A stretch of DNA of 60,292 nucleotides from Pseudomonas sp. 21 (GTDB lineage: Bacteria; Pseudomonadota; Gammaproteobacteria; Pseudomonadales; Pseudomonadaceae). Below the pieces are notes generated by a model, which was given only the letters and a program-made list of their open reading frames with translations, ran no database searches and was not told the origin of the DNA. The position numbers and the translations under genes were made by a program. This document shows, in pieces, positions 52,184-60,292 of this stretch. The DNA is taken from contig NZ_JYOA01000004.1 in assembly GCF_000955805.1 (NCBI RefSeq), positions 518,978 to 579,269 of the forward strand. Direction: 5' to 3'. Each line of letters begins with the position of its first letter. The first letter of the stretch is position 1.

Positions 52184-52762
52184 TCACAGGCCGATGCGCT
52201 CGAAGAAGCCCGGCCCTTCGACTTCCTTGCCGCTGGCGGCGATGCTCACCGGCTCCTGCACCTGGCGCGTGGCGGGGATTTCCCGCGAACCCAGCTCCTT
52301 GCCCACCAGCTGCAGCGGGCCGGCGCCCTGACCGGCGGTGTGCTCGTACTTGGGTGGCGTGTGGGTTTCGTCGTAACGCAGGTAATAGACCTCGCCGGCG
52401 CGGGCTTCCAGGGTGAAACCGGCGATCAGGGTGAAGTCCAGGCTGCCGCCGGCGAAGAAGGTCCAGAAGCTGCCCAGCAGCGGGCGGCGCATCTGCAGCG
52501 GATAACTGCCGGGGGCGAAGCTCAGGGCAAAGTAGCCGTTGCTCGGCAGGCTGCCGATCAGCTCGTTGTTGATGAACAGCCCGGGCGCTTCCAGTTCCTC
52601 GTCGGACCACTGGTTCTGCGGCCGGTAGAGGTACACCGTGGCTTGCTGCGCATCGGCAGGCAGCGCGCCGAACGGCGGCCCGTCCAGCGCACCGAAGAAC
52701 GCACCGGGCGAGCTGCAACCAGCGAGCATCAGGAGAAAGGCGCACAGGGCCATTCGGAGCAT
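52184..52762 (-). CDS. DUF2846 domain lipoprotein
   Basis: A 192-aa protein with lipobox LAGC at Cys16 and a DUF2846 domain (ATVYLYRPQNQWSDEELEAP then LFINNELIGSLPSNGYFAL, residues about 41-80). Members are periplasmic or outer-membrane lipoproteins of unknown role. GAGGG lies 7 nt before the ATG. Monocistronic with its own terminator. Confidence 0.8.
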   Translation of the reverse strand: MLRMALCAFLLMLAGCSSPGAFFGALDGPPFGALPADAQQATVYLYRPQNQWSDEELEAPGLFINNELIGSLPSNGYFALSFAPGSYPLQMRRPLLGSFWTFFAGGSLDFTLIAGFTLEARAGEVYYLRYDETHTPPKYEHTAGQGAGPLQLVGKELGSREIPATRQVQEPVSIAASGKEVEGPGFFERIGL

Positions 52763-52885
52763 GGAAAGTCCCTCTTATGGTTATCCCCGGAGCATAACCA
52801 GCGCTTCACGCCTTGCCACCCGTCGAAAGTCCGGGTCGGCGAGTTCACACAAACGCCAGGGCGAGCTCCGCTCATCCCAACCCGT

Positions 52886-52928
52886 TTGACACTGCTGCAC
52901 CTAGAGCGAAGTATTACCCGGTATTACC
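52886..52928 (+). promoter_or_regulatory. Promoter and operator of the toxin-antitoxin pair
   Basis: A consensus -35 box TTGACA (52886-52891) and two direct GTATTACC repeats (52911-52918 and 52921-52928) spaced 10 bp, i.e. one helical turn, overlapping the -10 zone. This fits autorepression by the RHH antitoxin encoded 21 bp downstream. Confidence 0.6.
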
Positions 52929-52949
52929 TTTAACTACGCAGGTGCCGCC

Positions 52950-53219
52950 ATGGCCACTTCAGTCAAACTCGACGAGGAAATGCTCGCCCGCGTCCGCGAG
53001 CTGGCCGAGCTGCGCCAGCGCTCGCCGCACTGGATCATGCGCGAAGCCATCGGCCAGTATGTCGTGCGTGAAGAGCAGCGCGAGAAGCTCAAGCGCGACA
53101 CCGAGCAGGCCTGGGAAGAATTCCAGGCGACCGGCCAGCACGTCACTGCCGAAGCGGTGGAGAGCTGGCTGAACAGCTGGGGCGATGAGGACGAGCAAGC
53201 CGCACCGAAATGCGAGTGA
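52950..53219 (+). CDS. Ribbon-helix-helix antitoxin (ParD/CopG-like)
   Basis: An 89-aa antitoxin: residues 1-42 form the RHH DNA-binding domain (TSVKLDEEMLARVRELAELR, SPHWIMREAIGQYV), and the charged C-terminal tail (WEEFQATGQHVTAEAV, SWGDED) should wrap the toxin. It overlaps the toxin gene by 10 bp, typical for type II modules. Confidence 0.88.
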   Translation: MATSVKLDEEMLARVRELAELRQRSPHWIMREAIGQYVVREEQREKLKRDTEQAWEEFQATGQHVTAEAVESWLNSWGDEDEQAAPKCE

Positions 53220-53497
53220 TCTACGCGCCCGCGGCGCTTCGCGACCTCGACCGCCTGCGCCGATTCCTCCGGGAAACCAATCCCACCGCCGCCCGCCGTG
53301 CCGGCCAGATCATTCTCCAGGCCACCCAGGCGCTGGGGGCCTATCCGCAGATGGGGCGACTGATCGATGACCTACCGATCGAATTCCGCGAATGGCCCAT
53401 CGACTTCGGTGACAGCGGCTACATAGCCCGCTACCGCATCGATGGGGAAACACTGGTCATCCTCGCGATCCGCCACCAGCGCGAAGCCGGTTACTGA
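53210..53497 (+). CDS. RelE/ParE-family toxin
   Basis: A 95-aa toxin of the RelE/ParE superfamily. Motifs: YAPAALRDLDRLRRFLRE at the N-terminus, PQMGRLIDDLPIEFREWPI, and the C-terminal YIARYRIDGETLVILAIRHQREAGY. ParE members poison DNA gyrase and RelE members cut mRNA; the pairing with an RHH antitoxin favours ParE type. Both genes look intact. Confidence 0.87.
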   Translation: MRVIYAPAALRDLDRLRRFLRETNPTAARRAGQIILQATQALGAYPQMGRLIDDLPIEFREWPIDFGDSGYIARYRIDGETLVILAIRHQREAGY

Positions 53498-53504
53498 ACC
53501 CGAG

Positions 53505-54098
53505 TCAGCTCAGTTCCTTGAGCCAGAACATCATCGACTTGGCAGTCTCCTGCTGCTCGCCGATATCGCGCCAGTGGTATTCGGTCTGCAGGGAGGGTCG
53601 CGGAGTGAAGCCCCGCTGCAGCCAGAAGGCGTCCGGCGAACGGTAGCTGGCAGGTCGGGCGGAATCCTCCGGCCGCCGCCGAAGGGCGCAGAAGGCCGCC
53701 CAATCGAAGCGTCCCAGGCCACGCGCAAAGCGCTCGCGCTCCTCGAAGAAACGCAGGTCGAGAGCGGCACTGCGGTACTCCGGCAGAACCACCGACTCGC
53801 CAAAATAGAAGACTCGCTCCGGGTTCCAGCCCTGCGCCAGGAACGGTTGCTGGAAAGCCTCCGTCTCGTCCAGCAGCGGCAGGCCGGTCGAAGCACCCAC
53901 CACCCGGCCTTCGTCGAGCAACAGGACGCACAAGCTCCACGCCGAGCGCACGTGGCTGTCGAGGTAACCGGCTTCGTACTCCGGACTACCGTCGTAGAGG
54001 TACGGGTACTCCTTGAACACCGTAATCCGCAGGCGCGCCAGATCATCGATGAACGGGCGGATGGCTTCGCCGCTGAGCAGGCGGATTTCCGTAGGCAT
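53505..54098 (-). CDS. GNAT-family N-acetyltransferase
   Basis: A 197-aa protein. The acetyl-CoA domain is recognisable from RITVFKEYPYLYDGS and the strand VLLLDEGRVVGASTGLPL, followed by VFYFGESVVLPEYRSAALDLRFFEER, which resembles motif A in relaxed form. Substrate unknown. It converges with the toxin gene (gap 7 bp). The start at 54098 has no strong ribosome site; the frame runs on to 54212. Confidence 0.75.
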   Translation of the reverse strand: MPTEIRLLSGEAIRPFIDDLARLRITVFKEYPYLYDGSPEYEAGYLDSHVRSAWSLCVLLLDEGRVVGASTGLPLLDETEAFQQPFLAQGWNPERVFYFGESVVLPEYRSAALDLRFFEERERFARGLGRFDWAAFCALRRRPEDSARPASYRSPDAFWLQRGFTPRPSLQTEYHWRDIGEQQETAKSMMFWLKELS

Positions 54099-54304
54099 GG
54101 TCGTTTCATCCGCGAGATGCCGCGATCGGCAAAGGGGCGGCGGTGACGACAACCTATCATGAGCGGCGAACAACTCCCGAGTCCCGTCCGCGACAGGAGC
54201 ATATCCATGCACGCCAGGGCCCCTGCCGCTCTACCAGTGGAAAGGGTGGGGATGAAGGGGACAGCAAGCAGACAATTGCCCCTGCGACGGTACGGTGTAT
54301 CCCT

Positions 54305-54371
54305 GTAGGAGCGAGCTTGCGCGCGAACAAGCCCCGCTGCGGCGTCGGTTCGCGAGCAAGCTCGCTCCTAC
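54305..54371. repeat. REP doublet (REPIN), GAGCTTGC type
   Basis: Forward unit 54305-54328 and reverse unit 54348-54371, nearly perfect inverted copies that can form a long cruciform. It sits in the 357-bp gene-free interval 54099-54455, where a third fragment (CTTGCGCGCGAACAGC, near 54415) is also seen and nothing else is recognised. Confidence 0.8.
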
Positions 54372-54455
54372 GAAGAGCTACGTACCTTCCTGCAGGATCG
54401 CAGGGACACCTGCTCCTTGCGCGCGAACAGCCCGGCCAGCGGAACAATCCGTGCC

Positions 54456-55736
54456 TCAGCGACGCACCAATGCCCGCGCTGGCTGTGGCACCGGCAGCAG
54501 GTGCCGCACCAGCCATTTGCGCACTGGTACCACGCAGCGCTCCTGCACCAGCACGCAGCTGGTGACCATGAACAGCAGGAACAGCGGGTACAGCCACAAC
54601 GACAGCTGCTGGTGGGTAGCCGACTCGACGCAGAAGGCCCAGTCCGCGAGGCAGTCGCCCGGAGCGCGGACCAGCTTCTCGGTGCGCGAGAACAGGGTGA
54701 ACAGCGGCACATGCAGGGCGAACAGCGACAGCGACGCCGCCCCCAGCCGTGGCGACCAGTGGCGGATCAAGCTGCTCTGCGGGTCGCGCGGCAAGGCGCT
54801 CAGGTAGACCAGCACCAACTGCGCCGGCAGCAGCAGGCCGTTGTGCAGCAGGAAGTACCAGAACTTGGCGCCGTGGGTGTAGAGGTAATCGGCAACGAGG
54901 AAATTCGCCAGCACGAAGGTGCCCATCGCCACCAGCATCCCCCGCCCCGGCAGGCGCCCGGCGTCCTTGTACTCGCGGAACAGCCCGTAGGCGAGGATGC
55001 CGCTGAGGAACTCCGGCAAACGCAACAGCGGGTTGCGATGCAGCAGGCCGGTCCAGGGCATGCCGTACTGCTCGCTGGCCACCACCAGCACGGGCGGGAT
55101 CAGGTAGACGATCCACAACGCCAGCAACCACTTCCATTTGTTCTGCAGACGCGCCAGGCGCGGCGCGACGAAGGGGAAGCAGAGGTAGAAGAAGAACAGC
55201 GTCGACAGCGACCACAGCGGCGCGTTGAAGGTCAGGTAATACGGGTTCCACGCCTGCAGCATGGTCAGTTGCAGGATGCTGTTGAACAGCAGCTCGCGGT
55301 CGCTCATCCAGTGGTGGAACAGCTCCGGCTGCAGCCGGCCGATGGCCTCGTTGGTGTCGTAGATGACGAAGCGCGGCGTGGCCTGGTCCAGGTCCGGGCC
55401 GATGCCCAGCCCGCTCACCACCAGCAGCACGGCGATGGTCAGCAGGATCGAGAAGATGTGCAGCGGGTAGAGGTTGGACAGGCGCTTGGTGAAGAAGCTG
55501 CGCGGGCTCTCACGCAGTTGTCCATCGGTGACGTAGACGTGGCAGAGCAGGAAGCCGGAAAGCACGAAGAAGGTGCTGGTGGCGAAGAAACCGAGGGCGG
55601 TGAGGTCATCGAGGCCGGTGAATTTCTGCTCCGCCGGGTAGCTGTGCAGGGTGTGGTAGATCACCACGTACAGGCCCATCAGGAAGCGCAGCCATTCCAG
55701 CCCGATGAAGCGTTCCTTTTTTTGTATTCCGTCCAC
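54456..55736 (-). CDS. Acyltransferase family 3 membrane protein (OafA/YrhL-like)
   Basis: A 426-aa integral-membrane acyltransferase with about ten hydrophobic segments. Family features: N-terminal LEWLRFLMGLYVVIYHTLHS with the catalytic His, FFVLSGFLL, and the RxxR-type region FFTKRLSNLYPLH. These enzymes O-acylate cell-surface glycans or lipids. The GTG start at 55736 has GGAG 6 nt upstream; no ATG is available at the right place. Confidence 0.83.
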   Translation of the reverse strand: MDGIQKKERFIGLEWLRFLMGLYVVIYHTLHSYPAEQKFTGLDDLTALGFFATSTFFVLSGFLLCHVYVTDGQLRESPRSFFTKRLSNLYPLHIFSILLTIAVLLVVSGLGIGPDLDQATPRFVIYDTNEAIGRLQPELFHHWMSDRELLFNSILQLTMLQAWNPYYLTFNAPLWSLSTLFFFYLCFPFVAPRLARLQNKWKWLLALWIVYLIPPVLVVASEQYGMPWTGLLHRNPLLRLPEFLSGILAYGLFREYKDAGRLPGRGMLVAMGTFVLANFLVADYLYTHGAKFWYFLLHNGLLLPAQLVLVYLSALPRDPQSSLIRHWSPRLGAASLSLFALHVPLFTLFSRTEKLVRAPGDCLADWAFCVESATHQQLSLWLYPLFLLFMVTSCVLVQERCVVPVRKWLVRHLLPVPQPARALVRR

Positions 55737-55768
55737 GCCTCTCTCCTTCTCGACAGACAACAACGACG

Positions 55769-56926
55769 TCAGCGGCGGCGGTCGAGGAAATTCACCACCA
55801 GTCGGTCCAGCGAGCCCCACAATCGCTCGCGCAAGCGTTTCCACCAGGGGCGCGCGCGCCAGAATCCCAGGTCGATCTCGCGGCTCTGGGCGAAGTCGGC
55901 GGCCAGGCAGTCGGCCACCGCCGCGGTGAACTGCGGATCGAACGCTTCTACATTGGCCTCCAGATTGAACCGAAGGTTCCAATGATCGAAGTTGCACGAG
56001 CCGACGCTGACCCAGTCATCGACCAGTACCATCTTCAGATGAAGAAAGCGCGGCTGGTATTCGAAGATCTTCACCCCGGCACGCAGCAGGCCGGGGTAAT
56101 AGCGCTGGCCTGCGTAACGCACCGGCGCGTGGTCGGTCAGCCGGCCAGTGAGCAGCAGCCGCACGTCGACGCCGCGCTGGGCGGCCTTGCGCAGCGCCCG
56201 GCGGACCTTCCAGGTCGGCAGGAAATACGGTGTCGCCAGCCACACCCGCTGGTGTGCACCGCGCAGCGAGCGCACCAGCGCCTGGAGGATGTCGCGATGC
56301 TGGCCGGCGTCGGCATAGGCGACCCGCGCCAGGCCTTCGCCGTAGTTGGGGATCGGCGGCAGGCGGGTCAGCAGGACTTCCTCCCGCGGCTTCCAGGCCC
56401 GCACGCCGAGGCAGGCATTCCACTGCCGCTCGAACAGGCGCTGCCAGTCGGCGACGATGTGACCGGTCAGCTCCACCATCACTTCGTGCCAGTCGCTGCG
56501 GTTCTCCCGCGCCGACCAGAACTCGTCGGTGGCACCGGTGCCGCCGACGTAGGCGATGCGCTCGTCCACCAGCAGCAGCTTGCGGTGGTCGCGGTACAGG
56601 TTGCGCAGGCCGGCCTTCCAGTTCAGCGGGTTGTAGTGGCGCAGCTCGCCGCCCGCCTCCAGCAGTTGCCGCGTCCAGGCGCTGGAAAGCTTCAGGCTGC
56701 CGAAGGCGTCGAACAGGCAACGCACCTTCACGCCGCGCGAGCGCGCTGCCAGCAGGCGATCCAGCAGCGCCTCGGCGCAACTGCCGCTTTCCACCAGGTA
56801 AAGCTCCAGTTCGATCTGCCGCTCGGCACTGTCGATGGCGGCGAACATGCGCGGGAAGAAGCGCTCGCCATCGCAGAGCAGGGCGAAACGGTTGCCCGTC
56901 CGCCAGGGGAAGATCGGGCCGCTCAC
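55769..56926 (-). CDS. Phospholipase D-family protein, cardiolipin synthase B-like
   Basis: A 385-aa protein with two complete HKD motifs: His114-Lys116-Asp121 (DHRKLLLVDERIAYVGG) and His296-Lys298-Asp303 (LHLKMVLVDDWVSVGSCNFD). It lacks the N-terminal membrane segments of ClsA and therefore resembles ClsB, making cardiolipin-type lipids. Its start overlaps the YceI stop by 4 bp. Confidence 0.87.
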   Translation of the reverse strand: MSGPIFPWRTGNRFALLCDGERFFPRMFAAIDSAERQIELELYLVESGSCAEALLDRLLAARSRGVKVRCLFDAFGSLKLSSAWTRQLLEAGGELRHYNPLNWKAGLRNLYRDHRKLLLVDERIAYVGGTGATDEFWSARENRSDWHEVMVELTGHIVADWQRLFERQWNACLGVRAWKPREEVLLTRLPPIPNYGEGLARVAYADAGQHRDILQALVRSLRGAHQRVWLATPYFLPTWKVRRALRKAAQRGVDVRLLLTGRLTDHAPVRYAGQRYYPGLLRAGVKIFEYQPRFLHLKMVLVDDWVSVGSCNFDHWNLRFNLEANVEAFDPQFTAAVADCLAADFAQSREIDLGFWRARPWWKRLRERLWGSLDRLVVNFLDRRR

Positions 56927-57498
56927 CGCGAGGCGAAGATCAGCACGGCGCCCACCGGCACCGACAGGCCGATGCTTTTGAGCCCGGCCAGTTTGCGCAG
57001 CTGCGCCACGCCCGGAGCGAGGCCGAAGTCAGCGGCGTTGATCACCAGCGGCTGCAGGGTCACGACCTGGAAGCGGTGCTCGTCCAGGCGGGTGATCAGC
57101 ACGTCGGTGCGGTAGTCCTTCGCCTGGCCATTGAGCTCCAGGCGCAGCGGCAGGCGCGTCTCCAGTTGCACGCCGCTGGCCAGTTCGGTGATGGGGCGCA
57201 GGTCGATGCGCGAGGTGATACGCGCCTCGGGGAATTTCTCGGTGTCGAACAGCTTGTCGCGCAGACGCTCATCGCGCAGCGGAATGCCACTGCTCACCGA
57301 ATCCATTTCGATGCGCAGCTCCACCTGGCCCTGTTCCTCCACCTTGCCGTGCATCACCAGGAAGCGGTTCACCTCGGCGATATCGGCGTTCTTGGTGGTG
57401 ACGAAGGTCAGCCGCGAGGACTCGTAGTCGAGGTACCAGGCAGCCTGGGCGGAAGCGGCGAAGCAGGCCGCGATGAGGAAGGCGAACAGCGAGCGCAT
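56923..57498 (-). CDS. YceI-family periplasmic protein
   Basis: A 191-aa protein with a signal peptide (residues 1-19, ending SAQA) and a YceI lipocalin-like domain (WYLDYESSRLTFVTTKNADIAEVNRF, KLFDTEKFPEARITS). Family members bind isoprenoid quinones or similar lipids in the periplasm. Forms a two-gene unit with the cardiolipin synthase-like gene. Confidence 0.85.
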   Translation of the reverse strand: MRSLFAFLIAACFAASAQAAWYLDYESSRLTFVTTKNADIAEVNRFLVMHGKVEEQGQVELRIEMDSVSSGIPLRDERLRDKLFDTEKFPEARITSRIDLRPITELASGVQLETRLPLRLELNGQAKDYRTDVLITRLDEHRFQVVTLQPLVINAADFGLAPGVAQLRKLAGLKSIGLSVPVGAVLIFASR

Positions 57499-57609
57499 GA
57501 AATCCCTTACATGGAAACGGATGGATCAACGGCCAACGATAGCGGCCCGCCGTCGGCTTGCAAACCGGCCGAGCGGCGAGCCCTTTGGGCAGATAGCGGC
57601 GCCAATGGT

Positions 57610-58515
57610 TCAGTCGGCCAGCAGCGCCGGAATCCCGGCCACCAGCGCATCGATGGCGCAGCGGATCTTCGACGGCATGTAGCGGGTCTTCGGCCACACC
57701 GCGTGGATCTCCAGCGGCGGCAGGTTGCAGCGGCCCTTCACCACCACCAGCTCGCCCAGCTTCACGTGCCGCGCCAGCAGCCAGGACGGCAGCCGTGCCA
57801 GGCCGAAGCCGGCCACGGCGGCGGCGGTGATGGCCTGCAGGTCGTCCATGCTCAGCTGTGGGTCGATGTCGATGCGTTTCGCCTGGCCGTCGTCGTCGCG
57901 CAGGTCCCAGGGCGAGGTGACACCGGCAACCGAGTAGCTGATGGCCGAGTGGCCGGCGAGGTCGTCCAGGCCTTCGGGCAGGCCGTGCTCGGCGATATAC
58001 GAGGGCGCCGCGCCGATGCTGGTGTACTGCACGCCCAGCTTGCGCGCGGCGAGCGTGGCGCTGTCGCCCAGCGGGCCGATGCGCACGGCGAGGTCGAAGC
58101 CCTCTTCCACCAGGTCGACGCGGCGGTCGGTGAAGGACAGGTCGATCTTCAGCGACGGGTACTGCCGCGCCAGCGCCAGCATCAGCGGCACCACGCAGAG
58201 GTGGCCGAAGGAGATCGGCACGCTGACCCGCAGGCGCCCGCGCGGCTCCATCCGACCGCCCTCCAGCGCGGTGTGCGCGGCGTCCAGTTCGGCCAGTGCA
58301 CGCACGCAACTATCGTAGAACACCTGGCCGTCGTCGGTGAGGTTCTGGCTGCGCGTGGTCCGCTGCAGCAAGCGCACACCCAAGCGCGCCTCCAATCGGG
58401 CGATGGCCTTGCCCACCGCCGAGCGAGTGAGGTTCAGGCGCTCTGCCGCGAGAGCGAAGCTGCCGGCATCCACCACCTGGACGAAGGTGGCGATGCCATC
58501 GAGTCGGTCATCCAT
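57610..58515 (-). CDS. LysR-family transcriptional regulator
   Basis: A 301-aa LysR regulator with HTH FVQVVDAGSFALAAERLNLTR followed by AVGKAIARLEARLGVRLL, and effector domain RVSVPISFGHLCVVPLMLAL. It is divergent from an MFS exporter gene and probably regulates it, as in many LysR-efflux pairs. The intergenic 109 bp hold several short palindromes. Confidence 0.88.
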   Translation of the reverse strand: MDDRLDGIATFVQVVDAGSFALAAERLNLTRSAVGKAIARLEARLGVRLLQRTTRSQNLTDDGQVFYDSCVRALAELDAAHTALEGGRMEPRGRLRVSVPISFGHLCVVPLMLALARQYPSLKIDLSFTDRRVDLVEEGFDLAVRIGPLGDSATLAARKLGVQYTSIGAAPSYIAEHGLPEGLDDLAGHSAISYSVAGVTSPWDLRDDDGQAKRIDIDPQLSMDDLQAITAAAVAGFGLARLPSWLLARHVKLGELVVVKGRCNLPPLEIHAVWPKTRYMPSKIRCAIDALVAGIPALLAD

Positions 58516-58624
58516 CAGACAGCCCCTTTTGAATCCTCAAGAGACCCAATGATGGGACCAAATGGCGCCAATGGGGAACCTTGTTCTTTTCGACAATGGT
58601 GGCTCGTCCCACGGAGCCCATCCC
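58516..58624. promoter_or_regulatory. Divergent LysR/MFS control region
   Basis: Contains TTGA-ATCC-TCAA, CCCAATGATGGG and CCAAATGGCGCCAATGG within 45 bp (about 58529-58575), candidates for LysR binding (T-N11-A type palindromes). GGAG precedes the MFS start by about 9 nt. Confidence 0.45.
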
Positions 58625-60124
58625 ATGACAGCCCTTCACAACCCGAGAAACCTCATCGCCCTGGCGGCGGTGTGCCTGTCCTCGATGATGTTCGGCCTGG
58701 AAATTTCCAGCGTTCCCGCCAGCCTGCCGGCCCTGGAGCGCGTGCTGCACGGCGACTTCCAGGACCTGCAATGGGTGATGAACGCCTACACCATCGCCGT
58801 CACCAGCGTGCTGATGGCCGCCGGCACCCTGGCCGACCGCTTCGGTCGCAAGCGCCTGTTCGTCATCAGCCTGGCGCTGTTCGGCGTCACTTCACTGCTC
58901 TGCGGGCTGGCGGGCGACATGCCGACCATGATCGCCGGGCGCTTCCTGCAGGGCGCGGCCGGCGGGGTCATGCTGATCTGCCAGGTGGCCGTGCTGACCA
59001 GCCAGTTCAGCGACCCGGCCCAGCGCGTGCGCGCCTTCGCCGCCTGGGGCGTGGTGTTCGGCATCGGCCTGGGCTTCGGGCCGATCATCGGCAGCGCCAT
59101 CGTCGCCCTGGCCAGTTGGCAGTGGGTGTTCCTGGTACACGGCCCGCTCGCCCTGCTCACCCTGGCACTGGCGCAGTACGGCGCGGTGGAGTCGCGCGAT
59201 CCGCAAGCCGAGCGGCTGGATGTCGGCGGCATGCTCACGCTGTCGCTGGCGGTGCTCGGCACGGTGTTCTACATCACCCAGGGCGCCGACATGGGCTTCA
59301 CCAGCCCGGCTGCGCTGGCGATCCTGCTGCTCAGCCTGGCCAGCCTCGCCGCCTTTGTCCTGATCGAGCGCCGCGTCGCCCACCCGATGTTCGACTTCTC
59401 CGTGCTGCGCATCCGCGCGTTTTCCGGCGCGATGTTCGCCTCGTCGGGGATGAACGCGAGCTTCTGGCCGCTGATGATCTACCTGCCGGTCTACTACCAC
59501 GGCGTGCTCGGCTACGGCGACGTGAAGGCCGGCTGGTCGTTGCTGGCGTACACACTGCCGACGCTGCTGGTGCCGCCCATCGCCGAGCGCCTGGCGCACC
59601 GCTTCCACCCCGGCTGGGTGATCCCCGGCGGGATGTTCGTGATCGGCGCCGGCTTCTTCCTGATGCTCTGGGGCAGCGCCGTGGACCACGCCAGCTGGCT
59701 GACCCTGCTGCCCGGCTGCGTGCTGGCCAGCATCGGGCTGGGCATGACCAACACCACGGTGACCAACACCTCCACCGCCGCCGTGCCCGCTGCGCGTGCG
59801 GGGATGGCTTCGGGCATCGACATGAGCGCAAGGATGATTTCCCTGGCGATCAATATCGCGGTGATGGGGCTGATCCTGCTCTGGGGCGTCGTCGCCGCGC
59901 TACCGGGCGTGGATGGCGGCGAGAAGCTGCAACTGGCGGCCAGCATCGCCAGCGGTCGATTGGGCGCGGACTATCCGGAGGGCGCCCGCGCGGCACTGGT
60001 GCAGGGGTTCGGCTGGGTACTCGGCTACGGCGGGATCAGCGCCTGGCTGTTCGCGGCGGGCAGTTTCCTGACCTTCGGTGCGCATCGGGCGGGACGGCCT
60101 AGACTGGAGGCTGTCCAATCCTAG
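58625..60124 (+). CDS. MFS drug exporter, DHA2 (EmrB/QacA)-like
   Basis: A 499-aa transporter with about 14 membrane segments. Motifs: ISSVPASLPALERVL (helix 1), GTLADRFGRKRLF (loop 2-3) and GRFLQGAAGGVMLI. Should export drugs or dyes using the proton gradient. Start at 58625; a frame reaching back to 58562 has no homology. Divergent from a LysR gene. Confidence 0.87.
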   Translation: MTALHNPRNLIALAAVCLSSMMFGLEISSVPASLPALERVLHGDFQDLQWVMNAYTIAVTSVLMAAGTLADRFGRKRLFVISLALFGVTSLLCGLAGDMPTMIAGRFLQGAAGGVMLICQVAVLTSQFSDPAQRVRAFAAWGVVFGIGLGFGPIIGSAIVALASWQWVFLVHGPLALLTLALAQYGAVESRDPQAERLDVGGMLTLSLAVLGTVFYITQGADMGFTSPAALAILLLSLASLAAFVLIERRVAHPMFDFSVLRIRAFSGAMFASSGMNASFWPLMIYLPVYYHGVLGYGDVKAGWSLLAYTLPTLLVPPIAERLAHRFHPGWVIPGGMFVIGAGFFLMLWGSAVDHASWLTLLPGCVLASIGLGMTNTTVTNTSTAAVPAARAGMASGIDMSARMISLAINIAVMGLILLWGVVAALPGVDGGEKLQLAASIASGRLGADYPEGARAALVQGFGWVLGYGGISAWLFAAGSFLTFGAHRAGRPRLEAVQS

Positions 60125-60134
60125 GAGAGTCGCC

Positions 60135-60245
60135 ATGAAAACCATCCTGCTGCTCACCTTCGTGGTCATCGGTGCTTCCAGTTGCAGCGTGGGCTCCGGG
60201 TTTCGCTTCCACGCCGACCTGCCGGCCATCGCTGCGCGGGCCTAG
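60135..60245 (+). CDS. Tiny putative lipoprotein (36 aa)
   Basis: A 36-aa frame with a Lys start, a hydrophobic stretch (TILLLTFVVIGAS) and a Cys at residue 17, followed by a short polar tail. The lipobox (ASSC) is atypical at -3. GGAGAG lies 5 nt before the ATG, and it begins 10 bp after the MFS stop, so it may be cotranscribed. Similar in size to entericidin-like peptides, but no family is assigned. Confidence 0.5.
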   Translation: MKTILLLTFVVIGASSCSVGSGFRFHADLPAIAARA

Positions 60246-60281
60246 AGCGGGCATCTCTCGTGGTTGATTTCGTGCCGTGCG

Positions 60282-60292
60282 GTTCGCGAGCA
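60282..60292 (-). repeat. Truncated REP unit at the window edge
   Basis: GTTCGCGAGCA matches the start of the reverse REP unit at 54348-54371; the rest lies outside the window. Confidence 0.4.

Noticed and set aside
30407..54098. Genomic island or prophage across the accessory region
   Set aside because: No integrase, tRNA, phage or conjugation gene and no visible base-composition drop; accessory content alone is not enough.
56230..60102. Plus-strand open frame of 1290 codons
   Set aside because: It runs antisense through cardiolipin synthase-like, YceI and LysR genes and out of frame through the MFS gene; Arg/Ala/Gly-rich low-complexity product.

Overview
The window looks like chromosomal DNA of a Pseudomonas, probably from the broad P. 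aeruginosa / P. nitroreducens / P. citronellolis neighbourhood. The evidence is the high GC content, an MvaT-type H-NS protein (9332-9706), class I fumarase, REP elements of the GTAGGAGCG type, and a block from purU through mvaT, sbcB and pykA to the fumarase whose gene order matches my memory of P. aeruginosa PA4314-PA4333. Six left-end genes (PA4642-like to uraA) match, from memory, a different part of that genome (PA4642-PA4647). I see no rRNA, tRNA, CRISPR, phage or insertion sequence.

Layout. (1) 1-6.8 kb: two small conserved proteins, an inserted LysR/aldehyde dehydrogenase pair, then purine and pyrimidine salvage (hpt; upp-uraA). (2) 6.9-11.2 kb: a YbhN-like membrane protein, a 59-aa protein, purU, mvaT and sbcB. 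(3) 11.3-20.1 kb: two tandem paralogous membrane proteins followed by an overlapping six-gene train, RDD - SpoIIM - DUF4129 - DUF4350 - MoxR ATPase - DUF58. (4) 20.1-30.2 kb: a PilZ protein, small lipoproteins, a Usp protein with an ANR-like promoter, pykA, a 646-bp repeat-filled gap, an enoyl-CoA hydratase, a ferredoxin reductase, a SadC-like diguanylate cyclase and fumarase. (5) 30.4-40.7 kb: accessory catabolism, with GMC dehydrogenase, enolase-superfamily protein, MFS carrier, AldA-like dehydrogenase, a porin and two related LysR regulators. (6) 40.8-47.1 kb: a complete RND tripartite efflux operon with a 21-aa ORF and a strong hairpin before it. (7) 47.4-52.1 kb: an operon of Fae-like (formaldehyde-activating enzyme) protein, aldo/keto reductase, CVC-type semialdehyde dehydrogenase and an MFS carrier, preceded by a 32-aa ORF. 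(8) 52.2-60.3 kb: a DUF2846 lipoprotein, a ParDE-type toxin-antitoxin pair, a GNAT enzyme, an acyltransferase, a cardiolipin synthase-like protein with YceI, a LysR/MFS divergent pair and a tiny lipoprotein.

The most interesting part is the regulation and content of the accessory catabolic regions (30-40 kb and 47-52 kb). Both have an aldehyde dehydrogenase and an MFS carrier. Both start with a short ORF placed about 10-13 nt after an Hfq/Crc-like CA motif (perfect in one, one mismatch in the other), and further perfect AANAANAA motifs lie at both MFS starts. The Fae-like gene has no partner for tetrahydromethanopterin chemistry in this window, so it may do something other than classical C1 metabolism. 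Functions of both catabolic clusters are inferred from families only; substrates are not identified.
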